Of a stretch of DNA of 45,701 nucleotides, positions 32,441 through 41,481 are shown piece by piece. The notes beneath the pieces are model-generated. The model was given only the letters and a program-made list of their open reading frames with translations. It was not told the DNA's origin and searched no databases. Every line of letters begins with the position of its first letter. The first letter of the stretch is position 1. Location: assembly GCA_035513175.1 (NCBI GenBank), contig DATKCN010000102.1:1-45701 (forward strand). The letters run 5' to 3'. This stretch comes from DATKCN01 sp035513175. Lineage in GTDB: Bacteria; Chloroflexota; Chloroflexia; Thermomicrobiales; CFX8. A program made the translations under genes and the position numbers.

Positions 32441-32488
32441 GCTAACACAATTCTCCCCACAGTATCGTAGATGGTAACGCTAACACAA
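32441..32488 (-). promoter_or_regulatory. Promoter of the XRE gene with flanking direct repeats
   Basis: On the minus strand TTGTGT (32488-32483) and GATACT (32466-32461) are spaced 16 bp and form a fair sigma-70-type promoter. The 10-mer GCTAACACAA occurs at 32441-32450 and 32479-32488, the second copy covering the -35. This is a likely operator pair. Confidence 0.5.
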
Positions 32489-32525
32489 GACAGACGAATG
32501 CGCGACCCCGCGTCGCACAGACACG

Positions 32526-32559
32526 AAAAAGACCCCCATGCTGCGGGCATGCTGCGGGG
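32526..32559 (-). terminator. T-tailed hairpin without an obvious upstream gene
   Basis: On the minus strand CATGC-CCGCA-GCATG with outer CCCC/GGGG (one 4-nt bulge) is followed by TCTTTTT. It resembles an intrinsic terminator for a minus-strand transcript, but no gene lies upstream on that strand for several kilobases. It overlaps the tandem 11-mer at 32537-32558. Confidence 0.35.
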
Positions 32560-32618
32560 CACTCTCGTCGATTCATGTGTGCGCCAGCCACGACGGGCAA
32601 GCAGACACCCCGAACGGG

Positions 32619-32631
32619 TACAATTCAGCCA
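32619..32631 (+). promoter_or_regulatory. -10 box for a leaderless transcript
   Basis: TACAAT at 32619-32624 lies 6 nt before ATG 32631, the same arrangement as at rlmN. No Shine-Dalgarno is present. Confidence 0.45.
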
Positions 32632-33335
32632 TGTTACGAGTCGTCGCCACCAGATCGATCCCCGACAGGAAGCAACAACGAGCGTCCTTGAGGCCGCGCC
32701 GCCTTGGTCTGGTCGCCGCGTTGGCGTTCGGCCTGCTTGCGCTGGCCTTCGACCGCGCCTGCAACTTCTTTAAGCGAACGGACCGCAAGCGCCTGGAAGC
32801 GCTCTCCGACGGCGCGGCTCACATCGCCACCGCGCTGGCAGTCTCCCTGCCCGCCGCGCCGTTCGTCGAGCATCCACGCCGCTTCGTCGCCGTAACCGCC
32901 CTGAGCGCGGTCGCGATCGACCTCGATCATGTCGTCGCCGCGCGCTCGACGCGGCTAATCCGCTGCATGACGATGCCGGCCCGGCCGGCGTCCCACAGCC
33001 TGATCACCGTAGGCATCGGCACGTACGCCGCAGAGCGCCTCTGGCCAGGTACGCAGAGCGGACTGGCCATGACACTCGGCCTCGGGTCACACCTGTTGCG
33101 CGATCTCGCCACCGGAGGCGCGCCGCTGTTCATTCCGCGGCGCATTGTCGTCATACCTCGCCCGCCTGTCGCGCTGATGATGCTCGCGCTCGGTGTGTTT
33201 GGGCGCTGGTATGCCCGTCACATCCTCGATCCCAGCCGCAAGCGCCGGTCGAACCCGGTGGTCCTGGCGCCGGAGGCGGTCGTCGTTGGCTTGCGCGCGA
33301 TGCGCGCCGTTCGCCTGCGCGATCGCGCGGCCTGA
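32631..33335 (+). CDS. YdjM-like membrane-bound hydrolase (PF04307 type)
   Basis: A 234-residue membrane protein resembling the LexA-regulated YdjM / metal-dependent membrane hydrolase family. Hydrophobic segments are at about 24-44 (LVAALAFGLLALAFDRAC), 64-82, 90-110 and 170-190. The Asp/His-containing AIDLDHVVAARS and the HSLITVGIG and SHLLRDLATGGAPLF segments are the family's metal-binding-like motifs. Function is not established in any member I know. The ATG at 32631 is in a leaderless context; an upstream frame to 32538 exists but has no support. It is followed at 10 nt by the glycosyltransferase gene, so it may belong to the surface-polysaccharide cluster. Confidence 0.75.
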   Translation: MLRVVATRSIPDRKQQRASLRPRRLGLVAALAFGLLALAFDRACNFFKRTDRKRLEALSDGAAHIATALAVSLPAAPFVEHPRRFVAVTALSAVAIDLDHVVAARSTRLIRCMTMPARPASHSLITVGIGTYAAERLWPGTQSGLAMTLGLGSHLLRDLATGGAPLFIPRRIVVIPRPPVALMMLALGVFGRWYARHILDPSRKRRSNPVVLAPEAVVVGLRAMRAVRLRDRAA

Positions 33336-33345
33336 TCCCCGTCTC

Positions 33346-34269
33346 ATGTCCAGCGCCATCACGCATGCCGTCATCGTGAACTACCGCACCCCGGACCTGA
33401 CCGCGAGAGCCATCGAGCGTCTCCGGGCGGGCCTTCTGGACGATGTCAAATTGTCAGTCACAGTCGTTGACAACGGATCGGCCGACGGCAGCGCCGAGTG
33501 GCTGCAGGCGCGCTTTCCTGACCTGGACGTGCTTGTCTCCGTCCGCAACCTCGGGTTCGCGGGCGGCAACAACCTGGCGCTGAGACGCATCCTCGCGACG
33601 CGAACGAGCCCGCGATCGACCGAGCCCGAGTTCGTTCTGCTGCTCAACAGTGACGTCGAGGTGCAGCCGGACACCGTGTCTACACTGACGCGCTTTCTGG
33701 TAGAGAATCCGGATGCCGGCATCGTCGGTCCCAAGATCGTGCTCCCTGACGGCCGGCTCGATCTCGCGTGCCGTCGCGGGTTTCCGACCCCGGCGCGCGC
33801 GTTCTGGAAGCTCACCGGCATCTCGCGCCTGTTCCCCCGCCGCGCGCGCTTCACGGGCTACAACCTCACCCACCTGCCCGAGGACGAAACAGCCGACGTC
33901 GATTCGGTGGTCGGCGCCTGCATGCTGTTGCGCGTAGAGGCGATCGAGTCCGCCGGCCTCCTCGACGAGCATTTCTTCATGTACGGCGAAGACCTCGACT
34001 GGGCGTATCGAATAAAGCAACACGGCTGGCGAGTCGTGTACTACCCAACGACCCGGGTCGTCCATTTGAAGGGCGCCACGACGCGTCGCCAGTCCTACCG
34101 CATGATCATCGAGTTCTATCGGGCCATGTGGCTGTTTCACCGCAAGCACTACGCTTCCAGCGCGCTGTTCTTGATAAACTGGCTTGTGCTTGCCGGTATC
34201 GTTGCCCGCGGCACGATAGCCATGCTTGCGAACGCGGCGAGGCCGGTCGCCGCTAAACGAGTCTCGTAG
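33346..34269 (+). CDS. Glycosyltransferase family 2
   Basis: A 307-residue GT-A-fold glycosyltransferase. HAVIVNYRTPDLTARAI is the typical GT2 opening, SVTVVDNGSADGSAEWL contains the nucleotide-binding Asp, and VLLLNSDVEVQPDT holds the DxD-like metal motif. VVGACMLLRVEAIESAGLLDEHFFMYGEDLDWAYRIKQHGWRVVYYP carries the acceptor-binding ED residue region typical of rhamnosyl/galactofuranosyl transferases. One C-terminal hydrophobic segment (ALFLINWLVLAGIVARGTIAML) may tether it to the membrane. It stands before the initiating sugar transferase, and both likely build a cell-surface glycan. Start ATG 33346; the frame runs to 33193 without similarity. Ribosome-binding site is weak, consistent with coupling to the preceding gene. 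Confidence 0.92.
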   Translation: MSSAITHAVIVNYRTPDLTARAIERLRAGLLDDVKLSVTVVDNGSADGSAEWLQARFPDLDVLVSVRNLGFAGGNNLALRRILATRTSPRSTEPEFVLLLNSDVEVQPDTVSTLTRFLVENPDAGIVGPKIVLPDGRLDLACRRGFPTPARAFWKLTGISRLFPRRARFTGYNLTHLPEDETADVDSVVGACMLLRVEAIESAGLLDEHFFMYGEDLDWAYRIKQHGWRVVYYPTTRVVHLKGATTRRQSYRMIIEFYRAMWLFHRKHYASSALFLINWLVLAGIVARGTIAMLANAARPVAAKRVS

Positions 34270-34335
34270 CGCGCCTCCTCCCCGACCGTGCGTACGCGCC
34301 ACGAAAACAGGCGAGCAAGGACGGAGCGAACCTGG

Positions 34336-35883
<1,548 letters not shown>

Positions 35884-36329
35884 CGCCCTTTTCCACGGCG
35901 CCTGCCGTCATCGGCAGCGGAGCGTCCCCGCCCGTGCTCGTCGCTGGCGCCTCGCACGGCAATCAGGCGGCTGCGGTCGTGCTGGAGCCCGGCAGCCGCC
36001 ACATCGGTGACCACGCGGCGAGTCGGTCAGCGAGCACATGGAGCGGTGGTCAGAGCCATTGACCCACGTCGCCGAGTACGTTATCGCGGCGTGCCGCCAT
36101 CACACGAATCAAAGGCTGCCACTTCCATTTATTGCCAGGTGGCAGCCATTGAACGTCTCGATCCACACGCTGTCTGCATCCCCACCGTAATGCCAATCGC
36201 GGACGGAGAGCGTGTGTTCTCGCTCCGTTGAGGAGTCGCGTCGGTTCGACCGTTGGGTCCGCGGGTACAGAATCACGCGAAGGGACAGGACCGTCGGCGC
36301 GGATGAGAACCGCGCCGTTCGCGTCGCGC
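35884..36329. other. Gene-free region with an inverted repeat
   Basis: No convincing gene in 446 bp. GGCTGCCAC (36114-36122) and GTGGCAGCC (36139-36147) form a perfect 9-bp inverted repeat with a 16-nt AT-rich centre (TTCCATTTATTGCCAG). It could be a terminator after the sugar transferase or a protein-binding site. A 45-codon frame covers it but has no ribosome-binding site. Confidence 0.5.
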
Positions 36330-38540
36330 CTACATTGCCTCCGGCGCAGCGATTCCCAGCAGCCTCAGGCCGTTGGCCAACGCCTGTCGCGTCGCCGCGA
36401 CCAGCCCGATGCGCATCGAGCGGGTAGGCTCCGGCGCCGTCAACACCGCGCGCTTATCCATGTCCGCGTAGAAGTCGTTGAAGCGGCGCGCCAGCTCGAA
36501 TACGTACGTGGCGATCACGAGCGGCTTGTGCTCTTCGGCGGACCGCGCGACCTCCGATGGGAACACGCCGATCTGCTGAATCAGGTCGATCTCCTCCGGC
36601 TGCAGCTCGTCGAACACAAGAGGACCGCTGGGCATCTCCTTGACGCGTTCGAGGATGCGACACGCCCGCGCGTGCGCGTACTGGATGTACGGCGCGGCGT
36701 GGCCGTCGAATGACAGCGCCTCGTCCATATCGAACACGATGACGCGGTTATTGTCACGCGCCAGCATGGTGTAGACGACGCTGCCGATGGCGATGTCCCG
36801 CGCGATGGCGGCCTTCGCCTCGGCGCTCAGGTGCGACTGCCGGTTCTTGTCCTCGATGATCTCGAGCGCGCGGGCCTTGGCTTCGCTTGCGAGGTCCTCG
36901 TAGAGTACGACGTTGCCCCTGCGACTGCTCATCGCGCCATCTGGCAGCATAACAGTCTCGTACGCCAGGTGGAAGCACTTCTCCGCCTGCGCGAAGCCCC
37001 ACAGCTCCATCACCTTGAAGATCTGCTGGAAGTAGAGCGCCTGCCGCACGTCGACGACCCAGATGGCCCGGTCGATGCCGTAGTTCTCAAATTTCCGCCG
37101 TGTCAGCGAGAGGTCCTTCGTCGAGTACAGCGTTGTGCCGTCAGAGCGCAGAATCGGCAAGGTGCGGTACGTCTCATTCTCCAGCCCCAGCTTCTCGTCG
37201 ATCTTTACAACCGGCAGGCCGTCGCTGATCTCGGCGATCCCGCGCTCGAGCAGATCGGCAACGATCGCGCGGCCCTCTTCTTCGACCTCGCTTTCGAAGA
37301 ACCAGACATCGAACCGCACGCCCAGTTCGTCGTAAATGCGATAGAACTGATCCATGCTCCACTGGCGCGTCTCGCGCCACAGCGCCATGAAGTCTTCGTC
37401 CTTGAGCTCCCAGCGCTGGAACGTGGCGCGCACCTCTTCCTGCCAGCGCGGCACGTGCGCCCACCAGTCCAGATGCTCGCTGAGCGCCTTCCAACGCGCG
37501 CAGCGCTCCTCCGTGTCCTCCAGCGTAACCAGAGGCGGAATCATCGGAGGCCCGCCAGAATGGGATGGCACCGGCGGCGCCTGCTGCGGACCCTCGACCC
37601 GGATCAGCTCCAGCTCATCGTTCAGCTGCCGGCCAACAATCGGCCAGAACTTTGCCATCGTCGCGTCGTCGTAGATCGCGTCGGCCTTGATCTCCCGCTG
37701 GTTCGCGATCTGTCCGAGCAGATACGCGACATCCTCACCGGGCGCGCCCGCCTTGTACAGCTCCTTGGCCATGCGGTCGATCATCGCCGCGAAGCCGGCG
37801 TCCATCTGTGACAGCTCATTCAGCAGACCGGTAACCTGATCGCGGTACTCGAGGCGCTGAACCGCCTCGGTGTACAGCGTGCCTAGCCAGCGACCCCGCT
37901 GCTCCGGCGGCACGACATCATGCTGATGGAACTGTTCCAGACACCATAGACACCGGACGACGTGCATGCCGATGTCGCCGGGGTAATTGGCGCGCACGGT
38001 TTGATAGCCCGCAAACTCGGTGATGTTGGCCAGCGCGTTGCCCAGGCAGGCGTTGCGCAGGTGACCGACGTGAAACTCCTTGTGCGTGTTGGGCTGCGAG
38101 AACTCGATCATCACCTTGTCGGTCTGCTCTGGGCCTTGGCCGAACGTTGCGCCGTCGCGCAGCACGGCGCCGACGACCTCGTTCGCGACCTGATTCGTGT
38201 CGAAATACAGGTTCAGGTACCCGTTGACGGCCTCGACGCGCGTGTATTCGGGGCGCTCCGTCAGCAGCGCGGCGACATGCTCGGCCAGCTCCTGCGCCCG
38301 CTCCTTGACCCGCTCCTGTTGCAGCTTGCGCAGCTCCTTCTTCGAGAGACCTTCAGCAGCCTCTGGCGGACCCGCTTCAGCCAGCGCCTCGTTCGCCAAT
38401 GCGTAGCAAACCGACGAGGACGTGCCCCAGGCTCCGGAGAACGGAATCGAGCGCATGTCCAGCTCACGGCGGCGGAACCCCATCGCTTCGACGATGTCGT
38501 TGATGATGGTCGCGGCCTGCTTCTCGTAGCTGCGGAACAT
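36330..38540 (-). CDS. argS: Arginine-tRNA ligase
   Basis: A 736-residue class I synthetase that charges tRNA(Arg). N-terminal add-1 domain is present. The HIGH motif is HVGH in SQPNTHKEFHVGHLRNACLG (near 160). The KMSKS position is MSSRRG in MLPDGAMSSRRGN, as normal for ArgRS. The C-terminal helical anticodon-binding domain includes APYIQYAHARACRILERV and ends IAAPEAM. The protein is about 100-180 residues longer than the usual 550-640: extra sequence lies at about 200-370 (a region with GRWLGTLYTEAVQRLEYRDQVTGLLNEL and a Pro-rich APPVPSHSGGPPMIPPL stretch). The frame is intact throughout, so it is a genuine insertion. GGGAG lies 6 nt before the ATG. Confidence 0.95.
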   Translation of the reverse strand: MFRSYEKQAATIINDIVEAMGFRRRELDMRSIPFSGAWGTSSSVCYALANEALAEAGPPEAAEGLSKKELRKLQQERVKERAQELAEHVAALLTERPEYTRVEAVNGYLNLYFDTNQVANEVVGAVLRDGATFGQGPEQTDKVMIEFSQPNTHKEFHVGHLRNACLGNALANITEFAGYQTVRANYPGDIGMHVVRCLWCLEQFHQHDVVPPEQRGRWLGTLYTEAVQRLEYRDQVTGLLNELSQMDAGFAAMIDRMAKELYKAGAPGEDVAYLLGQIANQREIKADAIYDDATMAKFWPIVGRQLNDELELIRVEGPQQAPPVPSHSGGPPMIPPLVTLEDTEERCARWKALSEHLDWWAHVPRWQEEVRATFQRWELKDEDFMALWRETRQWSMDQFYRIYDELGVRFDVWFFESEVEEEGRAIVADLLERGIAEISDGLPVVKIDEKLGLENETYRTLPILRSDGTTLYSTKDLSLTRRKFENYGIDRAIWVVDVRQALYFQQIFKVMELWGFAQAEKCFHLAYETVMLPDGAMSSRRGNVVLYEDLASEAKARALEIIEDKNRQSHLSAEAKAAIARDIAIGSVVYTMLARDNNRVIVFDMDEALSFDGHAAPYIQYAHARACRILERVKEMPSGPLVFDELQPEEIDLIQQIGVFPSEVARSAEEHKPLVIATYVFELARRFNDFYADMDKRAVLTAPEPTRSMRIGLVAATRQALANGLRLLGIAAPEAM

Positions 38541-38636
38541 GTGTGCTCCCGTTCAGATGACGTGACGACGGCTTGCTCGTTCAGAGCGCAACCGGAAGTA
38601 TTCCACGCCGATGGCCAGCAGCAGCGCGCGCGGACA

Positions 38637-38667
38637 GGCGGGGCGAGCCAGATCGGATCGCCCTGCC
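38637..38667 (-). terminator. Hairpin after the aldehyde dehydrogenase gene
   Basis: GGCGGGGCGA (38637-38646) pairs with TCGCCCTGCC (38658-38667) with one mismatch over an 11-nt loop. It lies 28 nt beyond the dehydrogenase stop on the minus strand and separates it from argS. No T-tract. Confidence 0.45.
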
Positions 38668-38694
38668 GGATGTGGTTACAGCGTAGAGAACAGT

Positions 38695-40155
38695 CTAGCC
38701 GTTCAGGTCGACGTAGACGTTCTTCACCTCGGTGTACAGCTCCATGCCGTGCATCGCGAGTTCGCGGCCCAGTCCGCTCTTCTTGTAGCCGCCAAATGGA
38801 CCGAACACGCCCGGCCCGCCGTTCGAGTTCACGGCGACCATCCCGGCGCGCAAGCCCTTGGCCACACGCAGCGCCTTGTTGATGTCGCGCGTCCACACCG
38901 ACGATGCCAGACCGTAGTCGTTCGAGTTCGCCTGGCGAATGACGTCCTCCTCGTCGGCGAACGGGATCACCGACACGACCGGGCCGAAGATCTCCTCGCG
39001 CGCGATGCGCATGTCATTCGACACCTGCCCGAAGATCGTCGGCTGGATGAAGTTGCCGGCGTCCATGGCCGACGGGCGGTGACCACCGTAGACCAGCTCG
39101 GCGCCTTCTCCCTGACCGATCTCGACGTATGACGTGACGCGGTCCCACTGCGATTGCGAGATGACCGGTCCCATGAGCGTCGTGCTGTCCAGGGGATCGC
39201 CGACCTTGAACGACTCGGTCTGGTCCACCAGCGCGGACATGAAGTTGTCGTACTGTTGCTTGCCGACGAACACGCGGGTGCGCGCCGTGCAGACCTGGCC
39301 GGAATTGCCGAACGCAGCCGGGACGGCCTGCGCCGCGGCCTTGTCGATGTCGGCGTCCGCGAAGACGATGTTCGGGCTCTTGCCGCCCAGCTCCAGTGAC
39401 ACCTTCTTGATCGTGTTGGACGAAGCCCGCAGGATCGCCGCGCCGGTCGCTGTCTCGCCGGTGAACGCGATCTTGTCGATCAGCGTGTGCGCGGACATGT
39501 ATTCGCCGATTTCCGCGCCCGGACCTGGCAGGACCGAGACGACGCCCTCCGGCACGCCTGCCTCGTAGCACAGTTCACCGAGGATGACTGCCGAAAGCGG
39601 CGTGACGGAGGCTGGCTTGAGGATGAGGCAACAGCCTGAGGCCAGCGCCGGGGCTACCTTCCAGGTCGCCATCGAGAACGGAAAGTTCCACGGCACGATC
39701 TGCCCGCAGACGCCCACCGGCTCACGCAGCGTGAAGTTCAGCATGTTGCCGCCCATGGGGATCGTCTCGCCGTAGAACTTGTCTCCTGCTCCGGCGTAGT
39801 AGTCGTAGACCATCGCGCTGCCGAGGATCTCGCCTTTGGCGCGCGCCAGCGGCTTGCCGGTGTTTTCGCTCTCGATCATGGCGATCTCGTCAGCCCGCGA
39901 GCGGATCAGGTCGGCCAGCTTCTGCACGACCCGGCCGCGCTCGTAGGGGCTCATCTTCGGCCACGGCCCCTCGTCGAACGCCTTGCGAGCGGCGGCGACG
40001 GCGCGGTCGACATCCTCACGTCCCGCCTTCGCCACGTGGGCGATCGGCTCATTCGTCGCCGGGTTGAGCACGACGAACGTCTCGCCGCTTGTGGCGTCGA
40101 CCTTCTTGCCCGCGATCAGTAGCTGCACGCTCTTGAGTGTGGTTTGCGCGACCAT
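38695..40155 (-). CDS. NAD(P)-dependent aldehyde dehydrogenase
   Basis: A 486-residue ALDH-superfamily enzyme that oxidises an aldehyde to the acid. The general-base Glu is in VSLELGGKSPNIVF (about 254) and the nucleophilic Cys in FGNSGQVCTARTRVFV (about 288). The Rossmann loop FTGETATGAAI and the C-terminal EEIFGPVVSVIPF and SGLGRELAMHGMELYTEVKNVYVDL are standard. It is most like betaine/aminobutyraldehyde or phenylacetaldehyde-type dehydrogenases, but the substrate cannot be fixed. ATG 40155 has GAGGAGGG just upstream; the longer open frame to 40515 overlaps the promoter. The promoter carries an inverted repeat over its -10 (see 40255-40271), suggesting induction by a ligand. Confidence 0.95.
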   Translation of the reverse strand: MVAQTTLKSVQLLIAGKKVDATSGETFVVLNPATNEPIAHVAKAGREDVDRAVAAARKAFDEGPWPKMSPYERGRVVQKLADLIRSRADEIAMIESENTGKPLARAKGEILGSAMVYDYYAGAGDKFYGETIPMGGNMLNFTLREPVGVCGQIVPWNFPFSMATWKVAPALASGCCLILKPASVTPLSAVILGELCYEAGVPEGVVSVLPGPGAEIGEYMSAHTLIDKIAFTGETATGAAILRASSNTIKKVSLELGGKSPNIVFADADIDKAAAQAVPAAFGNSGQVCTARTRVFVGKQQYDNFMSALVDQTESFKVGDPLDSTTLMGPVISQSQWDRVTSYVEIGQGEGAELVYGGHRPSAMDAGNFIQPTIFGQVSNDMRIAREEIFGPVVSVIPFADEEDVIRQANSNDYGLASSVWTRDINKALRVAKGLRAGMVAVNSNGGPGVFGPFGGYKKSGLGRELAMHGMELYTEVKNVYVDLNG

Positions 40156-40535
40156 TGGCCCTCCTCTGTACTCCCTGCCCCGCGACAAAGGACCAGCTCC
40201 GAATAAGGGCCGGAGTCCCAACGCGGCGCGGGTATGCCCAGCAAACGAATCACGTGCTGATTCTATCAGCAGCGGGCGCAGGCTGATCCAAGTTGCTACG
40301 GGATGTACGTTGGCTCGCGAGGGATGCGCTAGCGACGTGTCGTGCAGGCCACGCGCCGAAATGGGCGACGCTGGCAAGCCGCCCGGTGTGACCAGGATGG
40401 CGTTGGACGCGACGAGCGGCGGCGGGGCGCCGTGAGCGGCGCTCGAGACGTGCGCGCATGTGACCCGGAGAACGTCATCCGGCGTCGAACGATCATGAAT
40501 CGTCGTGTCATCCATCTCACGCGCGCGCCTCCGGG
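40156..40535. other. Intergenic region holding the aldehyde dehydrogenase promoter
   Basis: A 380-bp region between two minus-strand genes. Apart from the promoter/operator at 40255-40271 I see nothing that can be supported; open frames crossing it lack ribosome-binding sites. Confidence 0.45.
40255..40271 (-). promoter_or_regulatory. Extended -10 with overlapping inverted repeat, aldehyde dehydrogenase promoter
   Basis: On the minus strand TGA-TAGAAT is an extended -10 (TAGAAT = 40265-40260). The perfect 6-5-6 inverted repeat TGCTGA-TTCTA-TCAGCA (40255-40271) covers it. A bound repressor would block the polymerase. The resulting leader is about 100 nt. Confidence 0.5.
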
Positions 40536-41129
40536 CTATCCTGACTCATCGGGTCGATTCTGTTCTTCTGACAGCAGGCTCGCGCGCGGTTCCGTCTGTC
40601 CGGCGTACTTGTTGCGCGCTTTCTGGCGGTATGGGACGAGCACAGGCGAACTGAGCCGTTGAAACGTGAACGAGCAGATGCGCATGCCGGGATACAGCGC
40701 AACCGCCATCCTGCCAAGGTTCGACAGCTCCATCGTCGCGGTGCCGACCCACCCCGGCTCAAAGACCGCCGCGGTCGAGTGCACCGTGATTCCGAGCCTC
40801 GCGATCGACGATCTGCCTTCCAGTCGGCCCAATAGATCGTCAGGCAGCTCCAGCGACTCCACCGTCGACGCGAGCGCGAAATCTCCCGCCTGCATGATGA
40901 ACGGCTCACCGTCGGGCACGACGATCGTGCGCATGCCCTCGCCGATCGATTGCGGCTGGCGTGGATCAATATACGAATAGCGCGAGTGCTCGAACACCAT
41001 GAACGTCGAGCCCAGTCGGAAGTCGACCGAGCATGAGCCGAGGTGCAGATCCAGATCGACGGGCGGATCGATGCGGATCCGTCCCTCGTGAATATGTGTT
41101 CGAATGTCACGATCCGACAGCACCATATC
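40536..41129 (-). CDS. dcd: dCTP deaminase
   Basis: A 197-residue trimeric enzyme that deaminates dCTP to dUTP, supplying thymidylate synthesis. LSDRDIRTHI is the standard start, SCSVDFRLGSTF follows, and RSSIARLGITVHSTAAVFEPGWVGTATMELSNLG holds the active site with catalytic Glu133 and the His/Ser-Thr residues around 116. Some relatives are bifunctional dCTP deaminase/dUTPases; that cannot be excluded here. The start at 41129 is well supported by family alignment although it has only a weak ribosome-binding site. The open frame extends to 41288 through the promoter and is not coding there. The promoter lies at 41256-41288, giving a leader of about 125 nt. Confidence 0.93.
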   Translation of the reverse strand, partial: DMVLSDRDIRTHIHEGRIRIDPPVDLDLHLGSCSVDFRLGSTFMVFEHSRYSYIDPRQPQSIGEGMRTIVVPDGEPFIMQAGDFALASTVESLELPDDLLGRLEGRSSIARLGITVHSTAAVFEPGWVGTATMELSNLGRMAVALYPGMRICSFTFQRLSSPVLVPYRQKARNKYAGQTEPRASLLSEEQNRPDESG

Positions 41130-41250
41130 GACTAAGTCCGCGCCCTTTCCGGCTACATGGTCCCCGACACCCGCTACCCGTGACGTTCCGCCATGCCGCG
41201 CGTTATCACGTTCGTCGTTGATCGACGACCGATTGCGGTCGTCATCATCG

Positions 41251-41288
41251 TGTACGTACAGTATCCTGTACCTGTTCCGGCTCGTCAA
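41251..41288 (-). promoter_or_regulatory. dcd promoter with operator-like inverted repeats
   Basis: On the minus strand TTGACG (41288-41283) and GATACT (41265-41260) have the ideal 17-bp spacing. The perfect inverted repeat GTACAG-TATC-CTGTAC (41256-41271) covers the -10, and the 10-bp palindrome TGTACGTACA (41251-41260) shares half of it, giving three TGTAC half-sites. This looks like a repressor site with more than one bound dimer. Confidence 0.6.
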
Positions 41289-41339
41289 GGCCTCGACAGT
41301 CGCGTGATGGCTACTCCCGTATCCTGCCAGTCCCGCGGA

Positions 41340-41437
41340 ACATACGTCAGGGAGTTCGCGAATGACCTGCTATACTCTCCCGATGCATTCGTTCGTGGTG
41401 TGGCTATCGTATTCCCGCGCTGCACGACATACGTCAG
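41340..41437 (+). promoter_or_regulatory. Extended -10 promoter of the LCP gene between 11-bp direct repeats
   Basis: TGC-TATACT (TATACT at 41371-41376) is a good extended -10 about 105 nt before the LCP start. ACATACGTCAG occurs at 41340-41350 and 41427-41437, on both sides. Confidence 0.4.
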
Positions 41438-41481
41438 TCGCGCGTATGGCAGATCGCGATCGATAACCATCGGAGATCTGG

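Larger units (their letters stand above)
32178..32630. other. Gene-free divergent region with promoter and repeats
   Basis: About 450 bp without a supportable gene. On the minus strand it would encode a long leader (about 280 nt) for the XRE gene. It contains the promoter at 32461-32488, the GCTAACACAA direct repeat, an 11-bp tandem duplication (32537-32558) and a T-tailed hairpin. Confidence 0.5.

Noticed and set aside
36235..36330. Possible tRNA suggested by GGTTCGA near 36240
   Set aside because: Flanking bases do not form a T-stem, acceptor stem or anticodon arm.
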